DNA of 12,092 nucleotides from Methanoregulaceae archaeon (lineage in GTDB: Archaea > Halobacteriota > Methanomicrobia > Methanomicrobiales > Methanospirillaceae), in contig JAJRBV010000017.1 of NCBI GenBank assembly GCA_028679275.1, forward strand, positions 1-12,092. Direction: 5' to 3'. The number at the start of each line of letters is the position of its first letter. Positions within the stretch are counted from its first letter, which is position 1. The translations under genes were made by a program, and so were the position numbers. Below, in pieces: positions 6,713-12,092 of this stretch. The notes beneath the pieces are model-generated. The model did no database searches. It had not been told where the DNA came from and worked only from the letters and a program-made list of their open reading frames with translations.

Positions 6713-7941
6713 GACCGGTATGCCACGCTGATCCGTTCGACATCCTGCCCGTCATGCGCTGCCGAGAGGAAGTTGGTCTCAAACTGGGACGGGGGGAGGA
6801 AAATGCCGGTCTTCATCATGCCGGCCCAGAACGATGAAAACCTTGACATGTCACATTCTTTGACCTCGCGATAGTTCCGGGGAGGGGCTGACCTGAAAAA
6901 AAACTTGAACATTGAGCCCCCCTGTACAAATGAGCCCGCCTTCCCTGCTATCTCATCACTGATTCTTTTTCCTGCAGAATCGAGTTCGCGGTAGATCCCC
7001 CTGTGTGCATGCAGCCACTGCACCGTCGTCATTCCGGCTGCGAGCGAGAGCGGGTTTCCGGAAAAGGTACCTGCCTGGTATACCGGTCCCGAAGGTGCAA
7101 TAAGTTCCATGATATCCCTTCTTCCTCCAAATGCCCCGATAGGGAGCCCGCCTCCTATGATCTTCCCGAGCGTTGTGAGATCAGGCTTCACGTTATAATG
7201 CACCTGTGCACCTCCGATCCCTACCCTGTACCCTGTGATCACTTCATCAAAGATCAGGAGGACGTCATGGGCGGATGTGATCCTCCGGACCTCTTGAAGG
7301 TAGCCTTTTTCAGGGAATACCGGGCCGATATTGCCAAGTGCTGGCTCAAGGATAAACGCACCAATCTCCTTGTTTTTCGATAAAAGGTTCTCAAGCGCAT
7401 CAGGGTCATTGTAGGGAACCTGCCAGGTGTGGGCTACAACATCCTTCAGGACACCGGCTGAGTCAGGAACCCCGAGTGTCGTAGCCCCTGATCCTGCCTG
7501 GACAAGAACCCCGTCATGGGCACCGTGAAAGCCACCCTCGATCTTGACGATATCCGGGCGCCCTGAAAAACCACGTGCGACACGGATGGCTGCCATCGTT
7601 GCCTCAGAGCCGCTTGAGACGAACCGAAGCATCTCCATTCCCGGATGATCATGGATGATCATCCCGGCATATTCAGGTTCGAGCGGGACCGGGGTCCCGT
7701 AGAGCCATCCCTTTTCGAGCTGGGTGGTGATCGCCTGCCGGATAAGGGGATGGGCATGGCCGAGAATAAGCGGGCCGTAGGCCATACAGCAGTCGATGAG
7801 GTCTTCCCCGTCTACGGTGGTGATCCGGCTCCCTCTGGCTGACTTGGTATAAAACGGGTAAGGACGGATAGCCCGGACAGGGCTGCTCACCCCACCGGGC
7901 ATCAGCATCCGTGCATTTTCAAAGTAATCTCTGCTCTTCAT
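6703..7941 (-). CDS. hemL: Glutamate-1-semialdehyde 2,1-aminomutase
   Basis: HemL converts glutamate-1-semialdehyde to 5-aminolevulinate with pyridoxal 5'-phosphate; it takes the product of the HemA encoded nearby. From ATG 7941 it has 412 residues, normal for the family (about 420-430). Seen are [12 protein letters not shown] (14-25), [10 protein letters not shown] (56-65), [16 protein letters not shown] (108-123), GGFHGAHDG (136-144), the cofactor aspartate in [11 protein letters not shown] (229-239), Lys260 in [19 protein letters not shown] as the Schiff-base lysine, and [13 protein letters not shown] (291-303). ATG 7941 is preferred over ATG 7968 because it gives the canonical [10 protein letters not shown] start and has AGGGTGG (7946-7952) 4 nt upstream. 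It overlaps hemB by 23 nt, and the ribosome-binding site is inside hemB. Confidence 0.97.
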   Translation of the reverse strand: MKSRDYFENARMLMPGGVSSPVRAIRPYPFYTKSARGSRITTVDGEDLIDCCMAYGPLILGHAHPLIRQAITTQLEKGWLYGTPVPLEPEYAGMIIHDHPGMEMLRFVSSGSEATMAAIRVARGFSGRPDIVKIEGGFHGAHDGVLVQAGSGATTLGVPDSAGVLKDVVAHTWQVPYNDPDALENLLSKNKEIGAFILEPALGNIGPVFPEKGYLQEVRRITSAHDVLLIFDEVITGYRVGIGGAQVHYNVKPDLTTLGKIIGGGLPIGAFGGRRDIMELIAPSGPVYQAGTFSGNPLSLAAGMTTVQWLHAHRGIYRELDSAGKRISDEIAGKAGSFVQGGSMFKFFFRSAPPRNYREVKECDMSRFSSFWAGMMKTGIFLPPSQFETNFLSAAHDGQDVERISVAYRSCL

Positions 7942-8911
7942 CAAGCCACCCTGCCGCATCAGCGGCATAGTACGTAATAATCAGGTCTGCCCCGGCCCGT
8001 TTTGCACAAATCAGACTCTCCATAACCACGTTCCGCTCATCGATCCACCCGTTCATGGCTGCCGCCTTGATCATTGCATATTCCCCACTCACCTGGTATA
8101 CCGCTACAGGAAGGCCCAGTTCACGGATCGAGGCAACAAGATCAAGGTAGAACCCTCCAGGCTTTACCATCAGGATGTCAGCTCCCTCGAGTGCATCGAT
8201 CTCTGATTCACGAACGGCTTCCCGGAAATTGCCCGGGTGTATCTGGTAGGTGCTCCTGTCTCCGTAACGGAATCCCGAATCAGCTGCTTCCCTGAAAGGA
8301 CTGTAAAGGGCACTTGCAAACTTGGTTGAATAGGACATGATCCCGGTTTCCTGGAACCCTTCATCATCGAGAGCCTGCCGTATCACGGATACCATCCCAT
8401 CGAGCATGCATGAGGGGGCAACAAAATCTGCCCCTGCCCGGGCATGACTGACCGCGATTCGTGCAATCAGTTCCAGCGAGGGATCATTCTGCAGGTCCAT
8501 TCCGTAAAGCCCTTCCCCTACGATCCCGCAATGCCCGTGATCGGTATATTCACAGGCACAGACATCGGTAATGACAAGGATCCCGGGAGCCACGGACTTT
8601 ACTCTCCTCACAGCCTCCTGGATGACTCCCTCAGGGTTGTACGATCCAGATGCGCCGGGGTCCTTATGTGCGGGTATGCCGAACAGGAGGACCGCACCGA
8701 TTCCCTTTTCCTGTAACCTGAGCACGGCCGATCCGATGTCTCCGGGGGGGTAACGGAACTGGCAGGGCATGGCAGGAATCGGGGTGAGGCGATCTGCGGT
8801 CTCATCGATAAAGAGGGGCATGACAAGATCGGTCTTTTGGAGGTGATACTCCTTCAGAAACGGCTGGATAAGTCTTCCCCGAAGCCTTCTCATTCGCTGT
8901 TGCGGAAACAT
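7919..8911 (-). CDS. hemB: Delta-aminolevulinic acid dehydratase (porphobilinogen synthase)
   Basis: HemB condenses two 5-aminolevulinate molecules into porphobilinogen. The protein has 330 residues, the usual length. The cysteine-rich zinc motif [14 protein letters not shown] (117-129) supplies Cys118, Cys120 and Cys128, so this is predicted to be a zinc enzyme rather than the magnesium-only aspartate type. The two active-site lysines are Lys197 in [11 protein letters not shown] and the Schiff-base Lys250 in [24 protein letters not shown] lies at 271-284. ATG 8911 is chosen because a full GAGGTGA site (8918-8924) sits 6 nt ahead of it. A second ATG at 8893 would form a neat ATGA overlap with the hemA stop but has no such site. 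The 22-nt overlap with hemA puts the ribosome-binding site inside hemA. Confidence 0.97.
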   Translation of the reverse strand: MFPQQRMRRLRGRLIQPFLKEYHLQKTDLVMPLFIDETADRLTPIPAMPCQFRYPPGDIGSAVLRLQEKGIGAVLLFGIPAHKDPGASGSYNPEGVIQEAVRRVKSVAPGILVITDVCACEYTDHGHCGIVGEGLYGMDLQNDPSLELIARIAVSHARAGADFVAPSCMLDGMVSVIRQALDDEGFQETGIMSYSTKFASALYSPFREAADSGFRYGDRSTYQIHPGNFREAVRESEIDALEGADILMVKPGGFYLDLVASIRELGLPVAVYQVSGEYAMIKAAAMNGWIDERNVVMESLICAKRAGADLIITYYAADAAGWLDEEQRLL

Positions 8912-10164
8912 ATCTTCTCACCTCTGGTTATTGCAGCGACGAGCGACTCAGCGTACTCAAGGTCGCCTTCCTCGGCACAGAGCCTTATCGATACGGTTAC
9001 ATCGGAAAGAATCTTGTTGGTGAGTACCCGTGAAAGGTCATCGACAACCTCCCGTGTTCTCTCATCCCCGGATCCGATCCGGCTGATTGCCCTGTCTCTC
9101 TCCCGGATCCGGATCGATTCCGCCCATGAATGGAGGATTGCAAGGGTATCATCAGCTGCCTTCCCGTTGAGGAGCCGGACAAACTGGTTCAGCTCCTCAT
9201 CGAGTTGCGCCCGGGCTTTCACCGCTTCGGACCTGCGGCTGTTCATCGTATTCTCATTGATCTTCCTGAGACTGTCGATGGTAAAGAGGTGGACCCCGTC
9301 GATTGCATCGGCACCCTCTTCGACGTCTCGCGGCTGGGCGATATCCACGAGGATAAGGGGACGCGGGTGGCCTTCGAGCGGCCAGCACCTCCCCTTCATG
9401 ATATCCCTCAAATCATTGCAGTGGATGACAGGGTGCGGGGCCGAGGTGCAGGAGATGACAACATCTGAGAGGAGCATATACCGGGGGAGATCGCCCAGCC
9501 TGACTGCTTTTCCGCCGATTTTTCGGGCAAGGATCTCTGCACGCCCAAAGGTCCTGTTTGCAACGTAGATGGCGGTGAGATGCTTTGCAGCCAGTGCCTG
9601 GGCGACGAGCATCCCCATCTCGCCGGATCCCACGACAAGGATCCGCTTACCTTCAAGGCTTCCAAGCTGCTCTTCTGCAAGCAGTACTGCTGCAGATCCG
9701 ATCGAAACCGCACCCCTGTTGATCTGAGTCTGCTTTCGTACTTCAATCCCTGCATGAACCGCCTTGTTAACACACATCTCGAGAACGGGACTCGCGCATC
9801 CCCTCTCCCTTGCAAAATCCAGGGCAGATTTGAGCTGGCCGATAATCTGGTCCTCTCCGATGATCATGGAGTCCATTCCCGCGGCAAGTTCAAGCAGGTG
9901 GCGCAGCGCATCAACACCGGAAAGAACCGAGAAGTCTTTTCTCCCTTCTTCCTGCAGGAGGGATACGAGAGATAATGCCTCGCCATGCACGAGGATCTCG
10001 ATCCTGTTGCAGGTCTGGAGAAGCATAACGCCGCGGAACCTGTCTTTTGCTTTTCTTAAGAACAACTCTTCATCAGGGAATCTGAACGCCTCAAGCATAT
10101 CCACTGTCGCGGTATGATGGCTGAGGCCGGCGATTGCGATCGGAGAGAAGAGGACTTGGTTCAT
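8890..10164 (-). CDS. hemA: Glutamyl-tRNA reductase
   Basis: HemA reduces glutamyl-tRNA(Glu) to glutamate-1-semialdehyde with NADPH, the first committed step of the C5 tetrapyrrole route and usually the main control point. The protein has 424 residues, normal for the family. Seen are the N-terminal GLSHHTATVD (13-22), the nucleophilic Cys52 in LLQTCNRIEI (48-57), DSMIIGEDQIIGQ (98-110), NRGAVSIGSAAV (149-160), the NADPH loop VVGSGEMGMLVAQAL (177-191), VANRT (201-205), and DIAQPRD (274-280). A charged C-terminal helical part with ARAQLDEELNQF (318-329) is the dimerisation spine. ATG 10164 overlaps the upstream stop as ATGA. An AGGAG lies 11 nt ahead, inside the upstream gene. The position near the head of the operon fits its gatekeeping role. 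Confidence 0.97.
   Translation of the reverse strand: MNQVLFSPIAIAGLSHHTATVDMLEAFRFPDEELFLRKAKDRFRGVMLLQTCNRIEILVHGEALSLVSLLQEEGRKDFSVLSGVDALRHLLELAAGMDSMIIGEDQIIGQLKSALDFARERGCASPVLEMCVNKAVHAGIEVRKQTQINRGAVSIGSAAVLLAEEQLGSLEGKRILVVGSGEMGMLVAQALAAKHLTAIYVANRTFGRAEILARKIGGKAVRLGDLPRYMLLSDVVISCTSAPHPVIHCNDLRDIMKGRCWPLEGHPRPLILVDIAQPRDVEEGADAIDGVHLFTIDSLRKINENTMNSRRSEAVKARAQLDEELNQFVRLLNGKAADDTLAILHSWAESIRIRERDRAISRIGSGDERTREVVDDLSRVLTNKILSDVTVSIRLCAEEGDLEYAESLVAAITRGEKICFRNSE
8918..8924 (-). promoter_or_regulatory. Strong ribosome-binding site deciding the hemB start
   Basis: The minus strand reads GAGGTGA here, a 7-base match to the complement of the archaeal 16S rRNA 3' end, 6 nt before ATG 8911. 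It lies inside the last codons of hemA. It is among the strongest such sites in the window and favours start 8911 over the ATGA-overlap start at 8893. hemB may therefore be translated independently of hemA. Confidence 0.75.
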
Positions 10165-10784
10165 TGCAGGTACTTCTCCTCAACTATTTGCCATGCCGTC
10201 TCTTCACCCTTCGCAAGTGCAGCCCAGACTGCGGGGTCATGGAGTACTTTTGTAACAAGATCTTTTCTTCTCCAGGAATCCGGCTCGTTCCGGGAAAGAA
10301 TCGTCCGGAGCCGGTCCTGGAGTACCACCATCCTGTCAAGGTCGGGAAAGGCGGACTGCAGGTATTCCCGCAGGAACCGGGATACGGCAGGGCTCTCCCC
10401 TCCTGTGCTGACAGCAAGAAGGAAATGTTCACCGCACATGACCGAGGGGATCAGGGTATCGCCAGGCTCCCCTGATGCATTATTGAACAGTATCCCCCTC
10501 CTCCTGCATGCCGTACCGATGCGGTTGTTGAGGGAAGTATCCGTGGTTGCAGCAACGGCCAGAAACACCCCATCGAGGAGAAAATCCATCTCCTCATCAT
10601 GCAGATCCGAAAGTTCCTCTGTGACACACTGTATCTCCAGTCCCGAAAGCCCGGGTGAAAATGAGCGGGATATGACGGTCACTTCGGCTTCCGGTGAGAA
10701 GAACCGTGCTTTCCGTGCCCCTACTTCGCCCCCGCCAAAGATCACCACCCTCTTTCCGGCGAAGTCGATCATGAGGGGGATCAT
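10161..10784 (-). CDS. Precorrin-2 dehydrogenase / sirohydrochlorin synthase (SirC / CysG N-terminal type)
   Basis: This enzyme oxidises precorrin-2 to sirohydrochlorin with NAD+, serving sirohaem, archaeal haem and F430, and supplying the substrate for cobalt insertion. From ATG 10784 it has 207 residues, the usual size for a stand-alone SirC/Met8-like protein without chelatase or methyltransferase fusion. Landmarks are VVIFGGGEVGARKARFF (13-29) for NAD binding, VAATTD (77-82), NNASGEPGD (101-109) and AVSTGGESPAVSRFLRE (124-140). The catalytic aspartate of CysG/Met8 (N-V-V-D-D context) appears to be Ser104 here. In-frame starts exist at 10784, 10790 and 10802, and the frame is open to 10886. 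None has a ribosome-binding site, which fits a leaderless message. I chose 10784 because it gives the usual MIPLMIDFAGKRVVIFGGG start. It heads the leftward operon and overlaps hemA by 4 nt. Confidence 0.92.
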   Translation of the reverse strand: MIPLMIDFAGKRVVIFGGGEVGARKARFFSPEAEVTVISRSFSPGLSGLEIQCVTEELSDLHDEEMDFLLDGVFLAVAATTDTSLNNRIGTACRRRGILFNNASGEPGDTLIPSVMCGEHFLLAVSTGGESPAVSRFLREYLQSAFPDLDRMVVLQDRLRTILSRNEPDSWRRKDLVTKVLHDPAVWAALAKGEETAWQIVEEKYLQ

Positions 10785-10806
10785 GTGCATTAGATCTGGC
10801 ATGATG

Positions 10807-10817
10807 CGTAAATTAAG
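10807..10817 (-). promoter_or_regulatory. Candidate TATA-like promoter element of the hem operon
   Basis: The minus strand reads CTTAATTTACG. Its centre lies about 23 nt upstream of ATG 10790 and 29 nt upstream of ATG 10784, the distance expected between an archaeal TATA box and the transcript start. The transcript would then begin at or only a few nt before the start codon, consistent with the absence of a ribosome-binding site there. The CTTAAT core recurs ahead of cbiT and of the tRNA gene. Confidence 0.45.
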
Positions 10818-10924
10818 ATGTTGGAATCGGGGTGAGAATAGGAGTACGCAACCGGGTAAGGTACAGGAAGGGCAGCTCCCGGACACGGATTTTTACACGT
10901 TCTTTCCGGGGTCATGCCCTTTTC

Positions 10925-10937
10925 CCCTTGTCAAGGG
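10925..10937. repeat. Perfect 13-bp palindrome CCCTTG-T-CAAGGG in the divergent intergenic region
   Basis: CCCTTG (10925-10930) and CAAGGG (10932-10937) are exact inverted repeats around one central T. The site lies between the leftward hem operon and the rightward tRNA gene, about 110 bp upstream of the hem operon's candidate promoter box and 85 bp upstream of the tRNA promoter box. It could be bound by a dimeric regulator or form a tight hairpin in RNA, though a one-base loop is too small for a stable one. The rest of 10803-11055 shows no gene that I can support. Confidence 0.35.
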
Positions 10938-11018
10938 TGGACCGCCAATCCCCGTAATAGTGCTGTTTCCTGAGAGGTGGAGGAATCAGCCGGAACGGGC
11001 AGTACCGGTATTTCGATA

Positions 11019-11030
11019 TCCTTAATACTC
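11019..11030 (+). promoter_or_regulatory. Candidate TATA-like promoter element of tRNA-Gly
   Basis: The sequence TCCTTAATACTC contains a CTTAATAC box centred near 11024. A start 26 nt downstream would fall near 11050, leaving about 6 nt of 5' leader before the mature tRNA at 11056. The local sequence is AT-rich relative to its surroundings. The nine bases CCTTAATAC occur identically upstream of cbiT. Confidence 0.5.
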
Positions 11031-11055
11031 TTTACCGCGTAGTGTAGAGAGCACT

Positions 11056-11127
11056 GCGCCGATAGTGTAGTGGTTATCACTAGGCGTTGCCAACGCCTAA
11101 ACCCGGGTTCGAGTCCCGGTCGGCGCA
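11056..11127 (+). tRNA. tRNA-Gly (anticodon GCC)
   Basis: A complete 72-nt cloverleaf can be drawn. The acceptor stem GCGCCGA (11056-11062) pairs with TCGGCGC (11120-11126), with discriminator A at 11127. The D arm (11065-11080) has GG in its loop. The anticodon stem AGGCG/CGCCT encloses the loop TTGCCAA, with anticodon GCC at 11089-11091, which reads glycine codon GGC and, by wobble, GGU. A 4-nt variable region (11099-11102) precedes the T stem CCGGG/CCCGG, whose loop is TTCGAGT. No intron and no encoded CCA are present, as is common in archaea. Confidence 0.97.
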
Positions 11128-11130
11128 TCG

Positions 11131-11150
11131 TTTCCTTCGGATTTTCTCTT
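11131..11150 (+). terminator. Possible oligo-T termination region after tRNA-Gly
   Basis: Just after the tRNA the plus strand runs TTTCC, ATTTTCTCTT. Archaeal RNA polymerase often stops at such oligo-T tracts without a hairpin. The tract is interrupted, so this is only a plausible site. Confidence 0.35.
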
Positions 11151-11230
11151 CAGAGACTGTGCTTTCATTATAGGATTCACTGGACCATTTTCACTGCCTG
11201 GGATGAAAAGGATTCGATGGAACCTCCTGA

Positions 11231-11239
11231 ATTATAAAC
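11231..11239 (+). promoter_or_regulatory. Candidate TATA box of the split-barrel flavoprotein gene
   Basis: ATTATAAAC contains a near-consensus TTATAAA centred at about 11235. The A of ATG 11260 lies 25 nt downstream, the typical archaeal box-to-start distance. No ribosome-binding site precedes that ATG, so a leaderless transcript starting at the codon itself is the simplest reading. Confidence 0.45.
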
Positions 11240-11259
11240 TCAGGGCACAAGTCTCACGC

Positions 11260-11667
11260 ATGGCTCTCAAAGAGAAAATTCTGGCCGTGATTGGAGGGAT
11301 GCATGTCAGTGCTGTTGCTACCGTCACAGAAGGAAAGCCTGCAGTAAGATTCATGGCCCTTACAGGATTTGACGACCTTACCCTTGTCGGGGCCACTATG
11401 AAAGATTCCAGAAAGGTAATGCAGATAAAGAAAAATCCGGAAGTTGCCCTCTCCATCTGGTCCTGCAAAGAATTCTCAGATCCCTATGTGGTCATCCAGG
11501 CACGAGGCACTGTCCATGATGATACCGCGACAAAAAAGAAATACTGGAATCCCATGTATGAGCAGTATTTCCAGAGCCCGGAGAATCCTTCATTTGTTAT
11601 CCTGAAATTCGTCCCCCTGAAGATCGAGTGTTACCATGACTCCACCATGGACATCTGGGAGAAGTAG
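11260..11667 (+). CDS. Pyridoxamine 5'-phosphate oxidase-like FMN-binding split-barrel protein
   Basis: The 135-residue protein resembles small flavin-binding split-barrel proteins of the pyridoxamine-phosphate-oxidase superfamily, a group common in methanogens and often annotated as flavin-nucleotide-binding or general stress proteins. I infer FMN or F420 binding from the fold; the substrate is unknown. Seen are ATVTEGKPAVRFMAL (residues 20-34), TLVGATMKDSRKVMQIKKNPEVALSI as the barrel and flavin-contact stretch in mid-protein, the segment PYVVIQARGTVHDD, then KKYWNPMYEQYF and a C-terminal LKFVPLKIECYH strand. ATG 11260 is chosen because family members begin close to MALKEKILAVI and a TATA box lies 25 nt upstream. 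An in-frame ATG at 11203 would add a basic 19-residue extension. It has no link to the tetrapyrrole block other than adjacency, and its codon use is less G+C-rich at third positions. Confidence 0.85.
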   Translation: MALKEKILAVIGGMHVSAVATVTEGKPAVRFMALTGFDDLTLVGATMKDSRKVMQIKKNPEVALSIWSCKEFSDPYVVIQARGTVHDDTATKKKYWNPMYEQYFQSPENPSFVILKFVPLKIECYHDSTMDIWEK

Positions 11668-11673
11668 AAAGAA

Positions 11674-11686
11674 TTCCCTTCTTTTC
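11674..11686 (+). terminator. Possible pyrimidine-rich terminator after the flavoprotein gene
   Basis: A few bases after the TAG stop the plus strand reads TTCCCTTCTTTTC. This kind of T-rich stretch can end archaeal transcripts. No hairpin accompanies it. Confidence 0.3.
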
Positions 11687-11836
11687 CGGACCCTGACGGC
11701 AGGACAGTATGGAAAACGGAATAGATTCTCTCCGTGCAACCGCCAGATCTCATACCATTAATCGGAGCGATGAATCCTCATACTGGTGATAAATAAGTGA
11801 TTATCCTGTGTATGTTCTTTTACCCATAGAAATTTC

Positions 11837-12092
11837 ATGATGTTCGTCTCAATGGGGTTTCTATCGGGAAACCAGTGTACCAGTGAACCGGCCATGAACA
11901 GAACACAATCTGCAGAACATGCCATTGTAGACCTCCTGCTCATGGACGCTTCCTGCCTGGAAAGAAGCTTGGCACCACCAAATGGCTTATATGACACAGG
12001 AGCAGCAAACCATCTCTACCTCTTCGATAAAAAACTCAATCCCCGGGCTGTTGTGGGCGGGGCGCCGGGGGGAATGACCTGTGGTGAAGAAA
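11837..12092 (+). CDS. Unrecognised open reading frame running off the right edge (uncertain)
   Basis: From ATG 11837 (alternatives 11840, 11852, 11894) a frame stays open for 85 codons to the window end, after a stop at 11798. The last part reads plausibly as protein, for example HLYLFDKKLNPRAVVGGAPG, but I cannot assign it to a family. An AT-rich GATAAATAAG near 11788-11797 could be a promoter element. No ribosome-binding site precedes any start. A competing 79-codon frame lies on the opposite strand, so this could be chance or a decayed gene. Confidence 0.25.
   Translation, partial: MMFVSMGFLSGNQCTSEPAMNRTQSAEHAIVDLLLMDASCLERSLAPPNGLYDTGAANHLYLFDKKLNPRAVVGGAPGGMTCGEE

Larger units (their letters stand above)
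11668..12092. other. Right-edge region without a recognised gene
   Basis: These 425 bp are AT-richer than the tetrapyrrole block until about 12040, then strongly G+C-rich. They contain a 5-bp inverted repeat GATAA/TTATC around 11788-11806, an imperfect tandem octamer ACCAGTGT/ACCAGTGA (11871-11886), a small hairpin GGTTTC/GAAACC (11856-11873), and two overlapping open frames on opposite strands. One is rightward and open at the edge; the other is leftward, 79 codons, 11758-11997. Neither resembles a family I know, and third-position G+C is about half in both, so codon use does not decide between them. Confidence 0.4.

Noticed and set aside
8837..9568. 243-codon rightward open frame
   Set aside because: Antisense to hemA and the start of hemB, whose motifs are complete; the translation is serine-rich with no recognisable domain.
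10785..10886. Extended N-terminus of the precorrin-2 dehydrogenase
   Set aside because: The added residues look like non-coding translation, and the candidate promoter lies inside this stretch.
10114..11025. 303-codon rightward open frame
   Set aside because: It lies antisense to the start of hemA and all of the precorrin-2 dehydrogenase gene. Its serine- and arginine-rich translation matches no family and is typical of shadows of G+C-rich genes.
10803..11055. Riboswitch or small RNA upstream of the hem operon
   Set aside because: No B12-box-like or other known riboswitch core is visible, and cobalamin riboswitches are not known from archaea. Only a short palindrome and promoter-like boxes can be supported.
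11758..11997. 79-codon leftward open frame
   Set aside because: It starts with GTG, has no ribosome-binding site and no recognised domain, and competes with an equally plausible rightward frame. Not listed as a gene.
12040..12075. G-rich tract with CCCCGG/CCGGGG as terminator or quadruplex
   Set aside because: The stem is only 6 bp with a long loop, there is no T tract, and it lies inside a possible coding frame at the window edge.
1..12092. CRISPR arrays, insertion sequences, attachment sites
   Set aside because: I saw no regularly spaced repeats, transposase-like proteins, integrase or long terminal inverted repeats. The tRNA 3' end is not visibly repeated elsewhere in the window.

Overview
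The window looks like archaeal chromosome, most likely from a methanogen of the Methanomicrobiales. That lineage is inferred from gene content, gene order and G+C-rich codon use; I ran no database comparison. Supporting signs are ribosome-binding sites matching GGAGGTGA, TATA-like boxes at archaeal spacing, a tRNA gene without an encoded CCA end, and the C5 (glutamyl-tRNA) route to tetrapyrroles joined to the early-cobalt ('anaerobic') cobalamin route.

Layout. Positions 1-10784 form one nearly gapless leftward block of twelve genes. In transcription order the upstream half is sirC-like, hemA, hemB, hemL, hemC, cobA (10784 to 5083). It makes glutamate-1-semialdehyde, 5-aminolevulinate, porphobilinogen, hydroxymethylbilane, precorrin-2 and sirohydrochlorin, the common stem for sirohaem, archaeal haem, coenzyme F430 and cobalamin. 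After a 67-bp gap that holds a likely second promoter, the downstream half is cbiT, cbiL, cbiF, cbiG, cbiH(cobJ), cbiC, cbiD (5015 to beyond position 1). These carry most of the corrin methylations, ring contraction and methyl migration. Nearly all junctions inside each half overlap (ATGA, TGATG or longer), so translational coupling is likely. Steps not encoded here are uroporphyrinogen-III synthase (HemD), cobaltochelatase (CbiX/CbiK), CbiJ, CbiE and CbiA. HemD is missing from where it would be expected, next to cobA. Some of the others may lie left of the window, after cbiD.

Right of 10784 the strand changes. A divergent intergenic region (10803-11055) carries a small perfect palindrome and promoter-like boxes. 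It is followed by a rightward tRNA-Gly(GCC) and a rightward FMN-binding split-barrel (pyridoxamine-phosphate-oxidase-like) protein. The last 425 bp are AT-richer and hold no recognised gene, only an unconfirmed open frame running off the right edge.

I see no mobile element, CRISPR array, defence system or clearly new system. The points most worth a second look are the missing hemD, catalytic-residue substitutions judged by eye in CbiC and the precorrin-2 dehydrogenase, a shared CTTAAT promoter motif, probable leaderless starts, and the unexplained right edge.
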